42,918 bases of DNA from Saprospiraceae bacterium (GTDB taxonomy: Bacteria > Bacteroidota > Bacteroidia > Chitinophagales > Saprospiraceae), in assembly GCA_020848695.1 (NCBI GenBank), contig JADLHT010000027.1:1-42918 (forward strand). The letters are read 5' to 3'. Positions 17,724 through 26,470 of this stretch are shown piece after piece. The first letter of the stretch is position 1. Each line of letters opens with the position of its first letter. The notes under the pieces are model-generated. The model was given only the letters and a program-made list of their open reading frames with translations. It searched no databases and was not told the origin of the DNA. Made by a program: the position numbers and the translations under genes.

Positions 17724-20700
17724 GTGAAAATACTGAGTGTTCTAAGCTTAATTCTCATTTTTAATATTAATTGCAAGTATGAATCTAAAGTAAATCACGA
17801 GCAAGCAACTAATAGTTTGTTTCAAACAGTTTCTCCGCAAGAAAGTGGTGTAGATTTTATCAACAGTATTGTTGAAGATGAAAATATAAACTATTTGCAT
17901 TATGGATACATCTACAATGGTTCAGGAGTAGCTGTTGGCGATATTAATAATGACGGATTATCCGACCTGTATTTTAGCTCCAATCTTGATTTCAATAAAC
18001 TCTATTTAAATCAGGGAAATTTCACATTCAAAGACATTACTTCAGCAGCCGGTGTTGATGGTGGAGCAGGTTATAAATCCGGAGTTTCTATGGCTGATAT
18101 TAATCAGGATGGTTGGTTGGATATATTTGTATGCAAGACAGCCATCAATGATAGCGCTTATAGAAATAAAATGCTATACATAAATAATAAAAACGGAACC
18201 TTCACGGATCAGATTATAGAATTTGGCTTGGATGACCGCAGTTATACAACTCAGGCTTATTTCTTTGACTCAGATTTGGATGGAGATCTGGATGTTTACT
18301 TTGTGAACCATCCGATGAATTTTGAAGATAACAATTATATTACGCCGGTTGTACAAAAAATTAAAAAACCCGCTAAAGATTCAAAATACACCAGTGATAG
18401 ATTTTATGAGAATGTAAATGGGAAATTTAAAGACAGAACAAAAGAAGCCCAAATTGAGAATGAAGCATTTGGCTTAAGTGCAGCTATAGGTGATTTCAAC
18501 AATGATCATCTCCCAGATATTTATGTAGCAAATGATTTTCTTCAACCCGATTATTTGTATATTAACAAAGGAAATAACCAGTTTAAAGAATCCTTTGATC
18601 AATATTTTTCACATTGCCCGTTTTCAAGTATGGGGACTGATTATGCTGACATTAATAATGACGGTTGTTTGGATTTGATGATTGTTGATATGACACCTTC
18701 CGATCCAATTCGGCAGAAGAATCTTATAATGACTCAGAATTATGACCGCTTTCAACTGATGTTGGAGACGGGATTAAAAGCACAATTTTCAATTAATAGT
18801 CTTCAGCTCGGCTCATGCGGACATACATTTTCAGACATCGCATTTATCACAGGTACTGCCTATACGGATTGGAGTTGGAGTCCACTTATAGCAGATTTTG
18901 ACAATGACGGATTGAAAGACATTTTTGTAACAAACGGGTATTTACATGATGTCATGCATAGTGATTATAACAAATTTAAATTAGATTCTTTAGAAAAGTT
19001 ATATAATGCCGGACGAATTACAAAACTTGATTGGATTAATCAAATGCCAAGTGTAAAAATTAAAGACTATTTAATTAAAAATAATGGTGACTTGGCTTTT
19101 AAAGAAGTCTCCAAAGAATGGAATAGCGGACCGGAAAGTTTTTCACACGGCGCAGCCTATGCTGATTTAGACAATGATGGAGATCTTGATTTGGTTATCT
19201 GCAATGTAAATGATCCGGTTACCTTGCTCAAAAATACTTCCAGCAAAAATTATATTCGATTTCAGTTTGATCGCGACATAAGAAATATTGGTGCTACCAT
19301 AAGTTTAAAATCCAGAAATGGAAAAATTCAAATTTCACAGCTTTATCCAACTAAAGGATTTCTTTCAGGAAGCGAAGAATTTATTCACTTCGGCCTGGGG
19401 GATGATCATTTTGTGGACACCGTTCAAATTCAATGGACTGATTCAAAAGTATTAGAAATTTTATCTCCAAAAATAAACCAAATTCATTATATCTCCTACA
19501 AATCATCCTCAAAAATCGAAAGAAAAGATATTGTGATAAAACCAATATTCAAAGAAATCAACAATTTGTCAAATGAATTCACCCACCAAGAAAATGATTA
19601 TATAGACTTCAAAAGAGAACCATTACTGCTTCATAAGTTATCAGAAGAGGGACCTGCAATTGCTACAGGAGATATCAACAATGATAAACTGACTGATATT
19701 TTTATTGGTGGCGCAAAATCTTTTCCCGGAAAGTTATTGATTCAACAACAAAACGGCACATTTAAAAGCTCTTCACAGGCAATCTTTGAAAAAGACAAAG
19801 AATGCGAAGATGTTGCAGCAGTTTTCTTTGACTATAATAATGATAAGCTGCTTGATCTATTGGTCGTAAGCGGAGGAACTGAATCTGATTTAGAATCGGA
19901 AAACTATCAGGACCGGCTTTATTTGCAAAATTCAAACCACCAGTTTGAAAAAGCAATGGATGTATTACCCAAAGAAAATAATTCCGGATCTTGTGTTTGT
20001 GCTGCTGATTTTGATAAGGATGGTGACACTGATTTATTTATTGGAAGCAGATCTGTACCGGGTAGATATGGAGAACGGCCTGCACATCTACTTCTGATCA
20101 ATCAAAATGGCAAATTTATTAATGAAATTAATTCAATAGGTAAAGGATTGAATGAACTTGGAATGGTTACCGACGCGCATTGGGCGGATCTTGATAATAA
20201 TGATCAACTTGAGCTAGTCGTCTGTGGGGAATTTATGCCGATTTCAATTTATTCTTACCAGAACAATACATTAATCAACAGCACTGAAAGATTTGGTTTT
20301 AAATCAACTAATGGAATGTGGCAAAAGATTCTAGTTGATGATATCAATGGAGACGGTTGGATGGATATTTGTGCAGGAAATTTGGGGCTTAATACACACT
20401 TAAGTGCAAGTCATAACGAACCTCTTCAATTGATGTATTCAGACGTAGATAAAAATGGAAGTCTTGATGCAATCCTTTGTCAAAAAAGAAACGGCAAGTC
20501 CTATCCTATTCATTATAGAGACCGATTACTTGATCAGATGGTGTTTCTCAAGAAAAAATTCACTCGTTACGAGCCATTTTCTAACGCAAGTATTGATCAA
20601 ATTTTTTCAGACGAGCAAAAGAAAGCGTTTATCACTGTTGAAGCACACTCGTTGGCTTCAGAAATTTTTATAAATAATTCTGGAAAAGCATTCCATTCTA

Positions 20701-21014
20701 TAACATTACCCAGACACGCACAATTTTCACCCATAAAAGGAATGGTTATTGTTGATTTTAACAATGACAATAAAAAAGATCTGATAACAGTAGGAAACTT
20801 CTATGGAACAGATGCCCAATTCGGAAGATACGATTCTTCACCATCTTGTCTTCTAGAAAATGTAAACAATACAGGATTCAAATATATAGAAATAAATAAA
20901 GGTGGTCTTAATATAAATGGAGACACAAGAGGTGTTTATCAAATTCAACTTAAAGACAAAATGGCTTATCTTATTAGCAGAAATAACAGTTCATTTACCA
21001 TGATAAGCCAATAA
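17724..21014 (+). CDS. VCBS/FG-GAP repeat protein with ASPIC/UnbV domain (CRTAC1-like)
   Basis: 1096 residues from GTG at 17724. The N terminus MKILSVLSLILIFNINC looks like a lipoprotein signal with a loose lipobox. Many calcium-binding FG-GAP/VCBS motifs follow (DINNDGLSDLY, DINQDGWLDIF, DSDLDGDLDVY, DFDNDGLKDIF, DLDNDGDLDLV), forming a probable beta-propeller. An ASPIC/UnbV domain lies near residues 507-580 (NIGATISLKSRNGK...FGLGDD...VQIQW), then a second set of VCBS motifs runs to the end. Relatives are large surface proteins of unknown function in Bacteroidota. The gene lies 6 bp after the haloperoxidase-like gene, so both are in one transcript. I see no T9SS sorting domain. Confidence 0.9.
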   Translation: MKILSVLSLILIFNINCKYESKVNHEQATNSLFQTVSPQESGVDFINSIVEDENINYLHYGYIYNGSGVAVGDINNDGLSDLYFSSNLDFNKLYLNQGNFTFKDITSAAGVDGGAGYKSGVSMADINQDGWLDIFVCKTAINDSAYRNKMLYINNKNGTFTDQIIEFGLDDRSYTTQAYFFDSDLDGDLDVYFVNHPMNFEDNNYITPVVQKIKKPAKDSKYTSDRFYENVNGKFKDRTKEAQIENEAFGLSAAIGDFNNDHLPDIYVANDFLQPDYLYINKGNNQFKESFDQYFSHCPFSSMGTDYADINNDGCLDLMIVDMTPSDPIRQKNLIMTQNYDRFQLMLETGLKAQFSINSLQLGSCGHTFSDIAFITGTAYTDWSWSPLIADFDNDGLKDIFVTNGYLHDVMHSDYNKFKLDSLEKLYNAGRITKLDWINQMPSVKIKDYLIKNNGDLAFKEVSKEWNSGPESFSHGAAYADLDNDGDLDLVICNVNDPVTLLKNTSSKNYIRFQFDRDIRNIGATISLKSRNGKIQISQLYPTKGFLSGSEEFIHFGLGDDHFVDTVQIQWTDSKVLEILSPKINQIHYISYKSSSKIERKDIVIKPIFKEINNLSNEFTHQENDYIDFKREPLLLHKLSEEGPAIATGDINNDKLTDIFIGGAKSFPGKLLIQQQNGTFKSSSQAIFEKDKECEDVAAVFFDYNNDKLLDLLVVSGGTESDLESENYQDRLYLQNSNHQFEKAMDVLPKENNSGSCVCAADFDKDGDTDLFIGSRSVPGRYGERPAHLLLINQNGKFINEINSIGKGLNELGMVTDAHWADLDNNDQLELVVCGEFMPISIYSYQNNTLINSTERFGFKSTNGMWQKILVDDINGDGWMDICAGNLGLNTHLSASHNEPLQLMYSDVDKNGSLDAILCQKRNGKSYPIHYRDRLLDQMVFLKKKFTRYEPFSNASIDQIFSDEQKKAFITVEAHSLASEIFINNSGKAFHSITLPRHAQFSPIKGMVIVDFNNDNKKDLITVGNFYGTDAQFGRYDSSPSCLLENVNNTGFKYIEINKGGLNINGDTRGVYQIQLKDKMAYLISRNNSSFTMISQ

Positions 21015-21026
21015 TAATTCCTACTT

Positions 21027-21485
21027 TTACGGATTGTCCTTGTCTGCATCTTGAATATTTTTATCTTGTTTTAAGACAAGATGCATAATAAACCGAATAA
21101 GGTTTAGAATTGAAATAAAAACCAAATAAACAATACAAAACACAATTATTATCCAGGCGATGGATTTTACCTCAAATACAGACTGTCCTGAAAGCCACTT
21201 AGCATAAAAAACATCAACAGTAAGAAATCCGATAACACCATAAATTGAATCGCGGTAATAATGTCCAATATTTTTTTGTTCAACACCCAGGACTACATTA
21301 AAGATGATATAGAACAATAACAAGGCCGGACAAATCATCCAGATATTAATTGAATCCAAAGCCCATCCAAACCATTTTGTTGCAAATAAAATTATCGTTT
21401 GCATCAAAATGGCAATAAAAAGACACAACCCTGCCTGAATAAGTGGGCGGCTTTTAGAATCAATTAAAATCTTGGTCAAATTCAT
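21027..21485 (-). CDS. Hypothetical four-helix membrane protein
   Basis: 152 residues with four hydrophobic segments (about residues 15-36, 46-66, 80-95 weaker, and 108-136) and a charged C-terminal tail (KQDKNIQDADKDN). I recognise no family. It begins 3 bp after the rimO stop on the same strand, so it is very probably translated from the rimO transcript. Its 3' end is 12 bp from the stop of the large VCBS gene on the other strand. Confidence 0.7.
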   Translation of the reverse strand: MNLTKILIDSKSRPLIQAGLCLFIAILMQTIILFATKWFGWALDSINIWMICPALLLFYIIFNVVLGVEQKNIGHYYRDSIYGVIGFLTVDVFYAKWLSGQSVFEVKSIAWIIIVFCIVYLVFISILNLIRFIMHLVLKQDKNIQDADKDNP

Positions 21486-21488
21486 ATA

Positions 21489-22802
21489 CTAGCGTACCGG
21501 AACTGCATATAAATCAAATTCAGTACAATCTTCAATTTTGGCGTCAACAAAATCACCAATCCTGCAAAAATGATCTGCATGGATCAAGACTTCATTATCT
21601 ACTTCCGGACTATCTGATTCAGTTCTTCCAATAAAGTACTCTGATTCTTTCCTGTCAATTAACACTTTGAGATTCTGACCCACTAAATTTCTATTATTCT
21701 GTAAAGAAATCTTAGACTGGATACTCATTAATTGCTCTGCTCTTTCCTGCTTTAATGACGAAGGAATATCGTCTTCTAATAAATACGCAGATGTATCTTC
21801 TTCATGTGAATAGGTAAATACACCAAGTCTTGAAAAACGGTAATCTGAGATAAATTGACAAAGTTCATCAAAATCCGTCTGAGTCTCTCCCGGAAAACCC
21901 ACAAGCATAGTTGTACGAATTGAAATTCCAGGAACCTTTTCTCTTATTTCATCAATTAAATCGATGGATTCTTTTTTTGTGATCTGTCTTTTCATTCTAT
22001 GCAAAACAGAATCTGAAATATGTTGCAATGGAAGGTCTATATATTTGCAAATTTTCTGTTGTTCATGGATAACTTCTAAAATTTCAGTTGGAAATTTGGA
22101 AGGATACGCATAATGAAGTCTTATCCATTCTATTCCATCAATCTCACAAAGCTTTTTCAACAAATTGTCCAATGCTCTACTTTTATAAATATCCAGACCA
22201 TAGTAAGTTAATTCCTGAGCAATTAAAATCAATTCCTTAACTCCTTGCTGTGCTAAAAATCTGGCTTGTGTAATTAAACTTTCGATAGTATAGGATACGT
22301 GCTTTCCCCTCATTAAAGGAATAGCACAGAATGAACATGTTCTATTGCAACCTTCTGAAATTTTTAAATATGCATAATGCGAAGGAGTCGAAATTATTCT
22401 TTCCCCGATTAACTCATGCTTGTAATTAGCATTTAATTTAGCCATAAGGGAAGGAAGCTCCATAGTTCCAAAATAAGCATCAACTTCAGGTATTTCAATT
22501 TCGAGTTGATCCTTATATCGCTGAGAGAGACAACCTGTAACATATAGTTTCGAAAATGAACCATTCTTTTTCAGCTCTGCGTACTCAAGAATTGTATTTA
22601 CTGATTCTTCTTTCGCGCGATCTATAAAGCCACAGGTATTAATAATAACGATGTCTGCCGGAATCTCATTGCTTGGATTGTGTTCTACCTGAATATTATT
22701 ATAATGCAACTGGGTAATTAAATTCTCTGAGTCGACAAAATTCTTTGAACAGCCCAAAGTTATTAATTGAACGGTTTCATTTTTAATTGATTTTGTCTTC
22801 AA
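21489..22802 (-). CDS. rimO: Ribosomal protein uS12 methylthiotransferase RimO
   Basis: 437 residues. Radical SAM enzyme adding a methylthio group to the conserved aspartate of ribosomal protein uS12. Cys18, Cys57 and Cys91 of the N-terminal MTTase domain hold the auxiliary iron-sulphur cluster. Cys152, Cys156 and Cys159 (CNRTCSFC) hold the radical SAM cluster, and a TRAM domain ends the protein (VLIDRKESEYFIGRTESDSPEVD). ITLGCSKNFVDSENL separates RimO from MiaB. The start is a TTG at 22802, giving MKTKSIKNE, which fits relatives and lies about 10 bases from the predicted transcription start. A small membrane protein gene follows by 3 bp. Confidence 0.95.
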   Translation of the reverse strand: MKTKSIKNETVQLITLGCSKNFVDSENLITQLHYNNIQVEHNPSNEIPADIVIINTCGFIDRAKEESVNTILEYAELKKNGSFSKLYVTGCLSQRYKDQLEIEIPEVDAYFGTMELPSLMAKLNANYKHELIGERIISTPSHYAYLKISEGCNRTCSFCAIPLMRGKHVSYTIESLITQARFLAQQGVKELILIAQELTYYGLDIYKSRALDNLLKKLCEIDGIEWIRLHYAYPSKFPTEILEVIHEQQKICKYIDLPLQHISDSVLHRMKRQITKKESIDLIDEIREKVPGISIRTTMLVGFPGETQTDFDELCQFISDYRFSRLGVFTYSHEEDTSAYLLEDDIPSSLKQERAEQLMSIQSKISLQNNRNLVGQNLKVLIDRKESEYFIGRTESDSPEVDNEVLIHADHFCRIGDFVDAKIEDCTEFDLYAVPVR

Positions 22803-22807
22803 TTATA

Positions 22808-22815
22808 TAATTTTG
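22808..22815 (+). promoter_or_regulatory. -7 promoter box TAATTTTG for the beta-barrel gene
   Basis: Exact TAnnTTTG match with a TTG (22787-22789) 18 bp upstream as a -33 element. Start codon is at 22852, so the leader is about 30 bases. The -33 element falls within the first codons of rimO. Confidence 0.65.
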
Positions 22816-22817
22816 CA

Positions 22818-22825
22818 CAAATATA
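22818..22825 (-). promoter_or_regulatory. -7 promoter box TATATTTG for rimO
   Basis: The plus strand reads CAAATATA, which is TATATTTG on the minus strand. It lies 15 bp from the TTG start of rimO and only 2 bp from the -7 box of the opposite promoter, so the two cannot be occupied together. Confidence 0.65.
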
Positions 22826-22851
22826 AGAACAGATAAGTCGTTTTATTAAAT

Positions 22852-23511
22852 ATGAAGCTTCTCAATTTTATTATTTTAGTGTTTGTCAGTCTCGGTTATT
22901 GTATAGGCCAGATTGGATATCAATTGAACTTTAGCCGACATACCATTGTACAAAAAAAAATACCTTCAGGCACAACACCCAAAGCAGACCTCATTGCTTA
23001 TGGCGGCTCATTTGGAAGTCAGTATTGGACACGTTTAAAAAATTACAGGTTGGAATTTATACCGGGGGCTCAAATTGGAGCTGCATTTAATTCTGATTCT
23101 GACTTTAAAGATTACAAAGTAAAAGATATTTATTTTCTCATGGATGTCCCTGTATTGTTATATCCTATGTCCTTTAGAGATGATTGCAATTGCCCTACAT
23201 TTAAAAAAACAGGTAATACAATGAAGAAAGGATTTCATCTTATAGGACAGCTTGGGTTGAGCATAAACTTTCGCAATATCAATCATGACAGTGTTTCAAT
23301 TTCAAAAACAACTTTAACTCCTGTAATTGGCGCCGGTTGTGGTCTAGATTTAGGAATCAATAAATACTTAACAATTACCCCTTTTGTACTTTACACAGTG
23401 CTTTTTTCAGACTATTTAGGTCGAACTGATTTTGACAGAATTGATATAAGTCATCATAGTCTGAACGCAGGAATTAGATTAAAAATCTATAAAGCAAAAC
23501 AGAGATATTAG
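22852..23511 (+). CDS. Outer-membrane beta-barrel protein (porin-like, PorT type)
   Basis: 219 residues. Signal peptide MKLLNFIILVFVSLGYCIGQ, then alternating amphipathic strands (YWTRLKNYRLEFIPGAQIGAAF, DIYFLMDVPVLLYPM, GFHLIGQLGLSINF, TLTPVIGAGCGLDLGI, YLTITPFVLYTVLF, SLNAGIRLKIYK) typical of the small Bacteroidota outer-membrane beta-barrels. A Cys pair (DCNCP) lies in a loop. Specific role unknown. Its TAG stop overlaps the TAA stop of the convergent methyltransferase gene by two bases. Confidence 0.8.
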   Translation: MKLLNFIILVFVSLGYCIGQIGYQLNFSRHTIVQKKIPSGTTPKADLIAYGGSFGSQYWTRLKNYRLEFIPGAQIGAAFNSDSDFKDYKVKDIYFLMDVPVLLYPMSFRDDCNCPTFKKTGNTMKKGFHLIGQLGLSINFRNINHDSVSISKTTLTPVIGAGCGLDLGINKYLTITPFVLYTVLFSDYLGRTDFDRIDISHHSLNAGIRLKIYKAKQRY

Positions 23512-24044
23512 TATTTCATTTTCTTCATAAACTCCCATGCTACAATTCCAGCCGCTACACTTACATTTAGAGAGTGCTTTGTTCCATATTGAGGAATTTC
23601 TACAAAAAGATCAATCTTCTCTAAAATCTCTTCAGAAATTCCATCAATCTCATTACCTAGAATTAAGGCATATGATTCTTCTGAATCGATGACCAGTGCA
23701 TCAAGAGTCTGACTCTGATTAGTCTGCTCAACACCTATTATTTTTATTTTTTCAATCTTGAGATATTCAATACACTCCATTGGATCTTTAAAATACTTCC
23801 AACCTACGGTATTCTGCGCGCCCAATGCGGTTTTTTTTACTTCAGGATGTTGCAAATCAATTTTGTATCCACAAATTAAGACTCCAGACATTCCAAATGC
23901 ATCCGCAATTCTAAACAACGATCCTATATTATGTCCGGAACGAATATGATCGGCTACAAAAAATAATTTTATCTTTGTCTTTTGCTTAAAATCTTCAGGA
24001 TGATCACGATGAAGTTCATCCATTGACAGCTTCTTAAGATTCAT
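23508..24044 (-). CDS. SpoU/TrmH-family RNA 2'-O-methyltransferase
   Basis: 178 residues from the ATG at 24044; the frame extends 6 codons upstream to a GTG but that lies at the promoter box. SPOUT-fold motifs are complete: NIGSLFRIADAFG (motif 1 with catalytic Arg), YALILGNEIDGIS (motif 2) and IPQYGTKHSLNVSVAAGIVAWE (motif 3), the latter two forming the trefoil-knot SAM site. It probably methylates tRNA or rRNA ribose. No N-terminal RNA-binding extension is present, so the substrate cannot be assigned. Its start codon shares CATG with the divergent membrane-protein gene. Confidence 0.9.
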   Translation of the reverse strand: MNLKKLSMDELHRDHPEDFKQKTKIKLFFVADHIRSGHNIGSLFRIADAFGMSGVLICGYKIDLQHPEVKKTALGAQNTVGWKYFKDPMECIEYLKIEKIKIIGVEQTNQSQTLDALVIDSEESYALILGNEIDGISEEILEKIDLFVEIPQYGTKHSLNVSVAAGIVAWEFMKKMKY

Positions 24045-25551
24045 GTTTCCATTAAAAAACACAAACTTACAAAAATATCAAATTTTCATTTGGACAATAA
24101 GCTTAATGCTTGTCCATTTTTGTTTTTGGAACTATGAAGGAGTTGGAAATGATATGATTGAGATCATACCGGCATTAAAAAAGATGCTTAACCCCGGACT
24201 ATATTCGCGTGATTTCTATCTTGGATTCACAAATTCTCTTCTATTTCACGAACGATCCTTTGCATTATACTTTTTAACTTTATTTCATGCAGAGATTCCA
24301 ATTGCACTCCTTTCTATTTATACATTAGCTTTATTCTTCTTTATCTTCGGACTATTGAAATTGACTAGCTCTCTAATTGATAATTTTTCTATTAGTATTT
24401 TAACTGTTATCATCTTGCTCTTTCCGATGCGTTACACAGCTGTTGGAGCTAACGAGATGTTCTACAACATGGCGACCAACGCCGTTTTTTCAAAGACAAT
24501 TATAGTTTGGGCCTTATTCTATCTTATACAGCGAAAGAGTACTTATGGCTATTTATTACTTATTCCGGCAAGTTTATTTCATATACTAGCAGGATTTCAG
24601 ATTTTTATTATTGCATTTCTTAGTGATTTGAAATATAAGGTCAAGAAAGTTAAATTTTATTCTTGGATCAAACCAATCCTATTTTACTTGGCAATAATCA
24701 TTCCCAATATTTTTCTTATACTTTACTCAAGAAAAACTCCGCACAGTCATGACAACTCCTTTATAGAACTGATTGAGTTTAGATTAGGACATCATTTCTT
24801 TATAGAATACAGCAGCTTTAGTTCAATACTGTTGTATCTTTTTCTTTACATGATTGGAATTTTTTTATGGAAAAAATACAATCCCTTTGTTTCTAATTTC
24901 TATATTTTCCAAGGAATAATATTAATAATCTACATTTTGCTGGTTAGTCAATTCAGGCTGGAACTGGGAATACAACTTCAATGGTTAAAAACAACAATCT
25001 GGATTGAGACTTTCTCCATTCTGGCAATTATGAAATGGATTTGCTCCATACAAGGTTTCTCAAACTTCTATACAAGAAATAATTTTATGAACTGGGTTAT
25101 TCTGCTGTTCATATGCGTACTAAGCCTTTTCAAACAAAAAGAAGATAGTAAATTGCTGAATGAAGAAATCCTACTTGCAAAATGGGCAAATAAAAACACC
25201 AATAAGAATGCATTATTTGTTTATCCTCCTAGTTTTACAAGATTTAAATCAATTTCTGAACGTTCCTCTTGGATCGATTTTAAGTGCATTTCACATCAAA
25301 AAGCATATTTTATACCTTGGTTCGATCGAGTACAAAAGGTTTTTAAAATTGATCTGGCCGACAGAAGGAAGAATAAGAATTTAATTGAAGAAGCATACCG
25401 GAACTACAATCAACTGACGGAAGCAGAAATCGAAAATTTATTTACCACTCAAAATATAAACTATATCATTCTTCCGATCAGGCTAACAACTTCAAATCTC
25501 ATCAAAGCAGCGTATTCTACCGATTCATTTGTGATATATATGAGAAAATAA
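24043..25551 (+). CDS. Polytopic membrane protein, possibly DUF6798-like
   Basis: 502 residues with roughly ten hydrophobic helices over the first ~370 residues and a soluble C-terminal domain of about 130. Early charged loops with NDMIEIIPALKKMLNPGLYSRDFYLG resemble the first loop of GT-C-like or DUF6798 proteins. The C-terminal part NALFVYPPSFTRFKSISERSSWIDFK followed by WFDRVQKVF also resembles DUF6798. If so it could be an envelope glycan enzyme, but this is unproven. The ATG at 24043 is the only good start before the first helix. Its stop is one base from the stop of the convergent esterase. Confidence 0.7.
   Translation: MFPLKNTNLQKYQIFIWTISLMLVHFCFWNYEGVGNDMIEIIPALKKMLNPGLYSRDFYLGFTNSLLFHERSFALYFLTLFHAEIPIALLSIYTLALFFFIFGLLKLTSSLIDNFSISILTVIILLFPMRYTAVGANEMFYNMATNAVFSKTIIVWALFYLIQRKSTYGYLLLIPASLFHILAGFQIFIIAFLSDLKYKVKKVKFYSWIKPILFYLAIIIPNIFLILYSRKTPHSHDNSFIELIEFRLGHHFFIEYSSFSSILLYLFLYMIGIFLWKKYNPFVSNFYIFQGIILIIYILLVSQFRLELGIQLQWLKTTIWIETFSILAIMKWICSIQGFSNFYTRNNFMNWVILLFICVLSLFKQKEDSKLLNEEILLAKWANKNTNKNALFVYPPSFTRFKSISERSSWIDFKCISHQKAYFIPWFDRVQKVFKIDLADRRKNKNLIEEAYRNYNQLTEAEIENLFTTQNINYIILPIRLTTSNLIKAAYSTDSFVIYMRK
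24062..24069 (-). promoter_or_regulatory. -7 promoter box TAAGTTTG for the methyltransferase
   Basis: The plus strand reads CAAACTTA. It lies 17 bp upstream of the ATG at 24044, giving a leader of about 12 bases, and sits inside the first codons of the divergent membrane-protein gene. It supports choosing 24044 over the GTG at 24062. Confidence 0.55.
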
Positions 25552-25552
25552 A

Positions 25553-26470
25553 CTATTCGGACAAGACCCATTTAAGTGCGGGTCCAATTCTTAATCTCCA
25601 GTCTGACATTAAATGGCTTGCACCCGAAAATTGTATACACTTATAGTTTGTAATATTATAATCTTCAACAAGTCTATTAAAATTTTCTTGAGGCACTGAA
25701 TACCATGCGTCAATATTCTCTGTACCATAATCAAAATAAATCCTTGTATCTTTCAGCAACGATAGTTTGCTTCCTAGAATGGAAATGTATTCTTCCGAGA
25801 TTGAAGGTTTTTGTTTCTTAACGCTTAATGGCCAATGGGTTGACATACAAAGCAGGCCTCCAAATTTCTCCGGATAATGGAGAGCAATATACAATGAGAT
25901 CAGAGCACCCATACTCATTCCACCAATCAACCTGCCATCTTTCTGAGAAGAAACGGAATATTCCTTTTCTACATAAGGTATTAATTCCTTAATAAGAAAA
26001 TTCATGTAGGAATCTCCCTGAGCAATTCCTCCGTATTCTCTCTTTATAAACTTTCGATTCTTTCTACTTAATGCATTATAAATAGTATTGCCCAAATATT
26101 CTCTATATCTCTTTTTGGTATTCCAAATTCCAACAATAATAACATCATCAATAAAATAATTTTTTAAAATTGTTTGTAACTCCATTGCTTCTCCTTGAAA
26201 TGCGACTAAAGAGTCAAACAAATTTTGACCATCCTGTAAATAAACTACCTTATACTTTACATTAGTGTCATAATTCTGAGGAAGCAATATCTCAATATTC
26301 CTTCTCGCAACAAATTCAGATTTAAAATTTACTATTCTTAAAAGCTTAAAATCAGATCTGATTTCTACCTGTTGGGTTTGTTGAGAAACCAATTCATTCC
26401 CTACGAATCCTAACCAGCCAAGAATAGCTTTCAACATCAAAAAACAGAAACTAAGTTTTATTCTGAACAC
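25553..26470 (-). CDS. Alpha/beta-hydrolase esterase (esterase D / Fes type)
   Basis: 305 residues from GTG at 26470; an internal ATG at 26437 is an alternative. A hydrophobic N terminus ([19 protein letters not shown]) suggests export or membrane anchoring. The body is the putative esterase fold (PF00756 type): [35 protein letters not shown] with nucleophile Ser186 in [14 protein letters not shown] for the acid, and [10 protein letters not shown] for the His. Substrate unknown; relatives include siderophore, feruloyl and acyl esterases. The GTG start overlaps the last 20 bases of pyrG, so the pair is translationally coupled. Confidence 0.88.
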   Translation of the reverse strand: MFRIKLSFCFLMLKAILGWLGFVGNELVSQQTQQVEIRSDFKLLRIVNFKSEFVARRNIEILLPQNYDTNVKYKVVYLQDGQNLFDSLVAFQGEAMELQTILKNYFIDDVIIVGIWNTKKRYREYLGNTIYNALSRKNRKFIKREYGGIAQGDSYMNFLIKELIPYVEKEYSVSSQKDGRLIGGMSMGALISLYIALHYPEKFGGLLCMSTHWPLSVKKQKPSISEEYISILGSKLSLLKDTRIYFDYGTENIDAWYSVPQENFNRLVEDYNITNYKCIQFSGASHLMSDWRLRIGPALKWVLSE

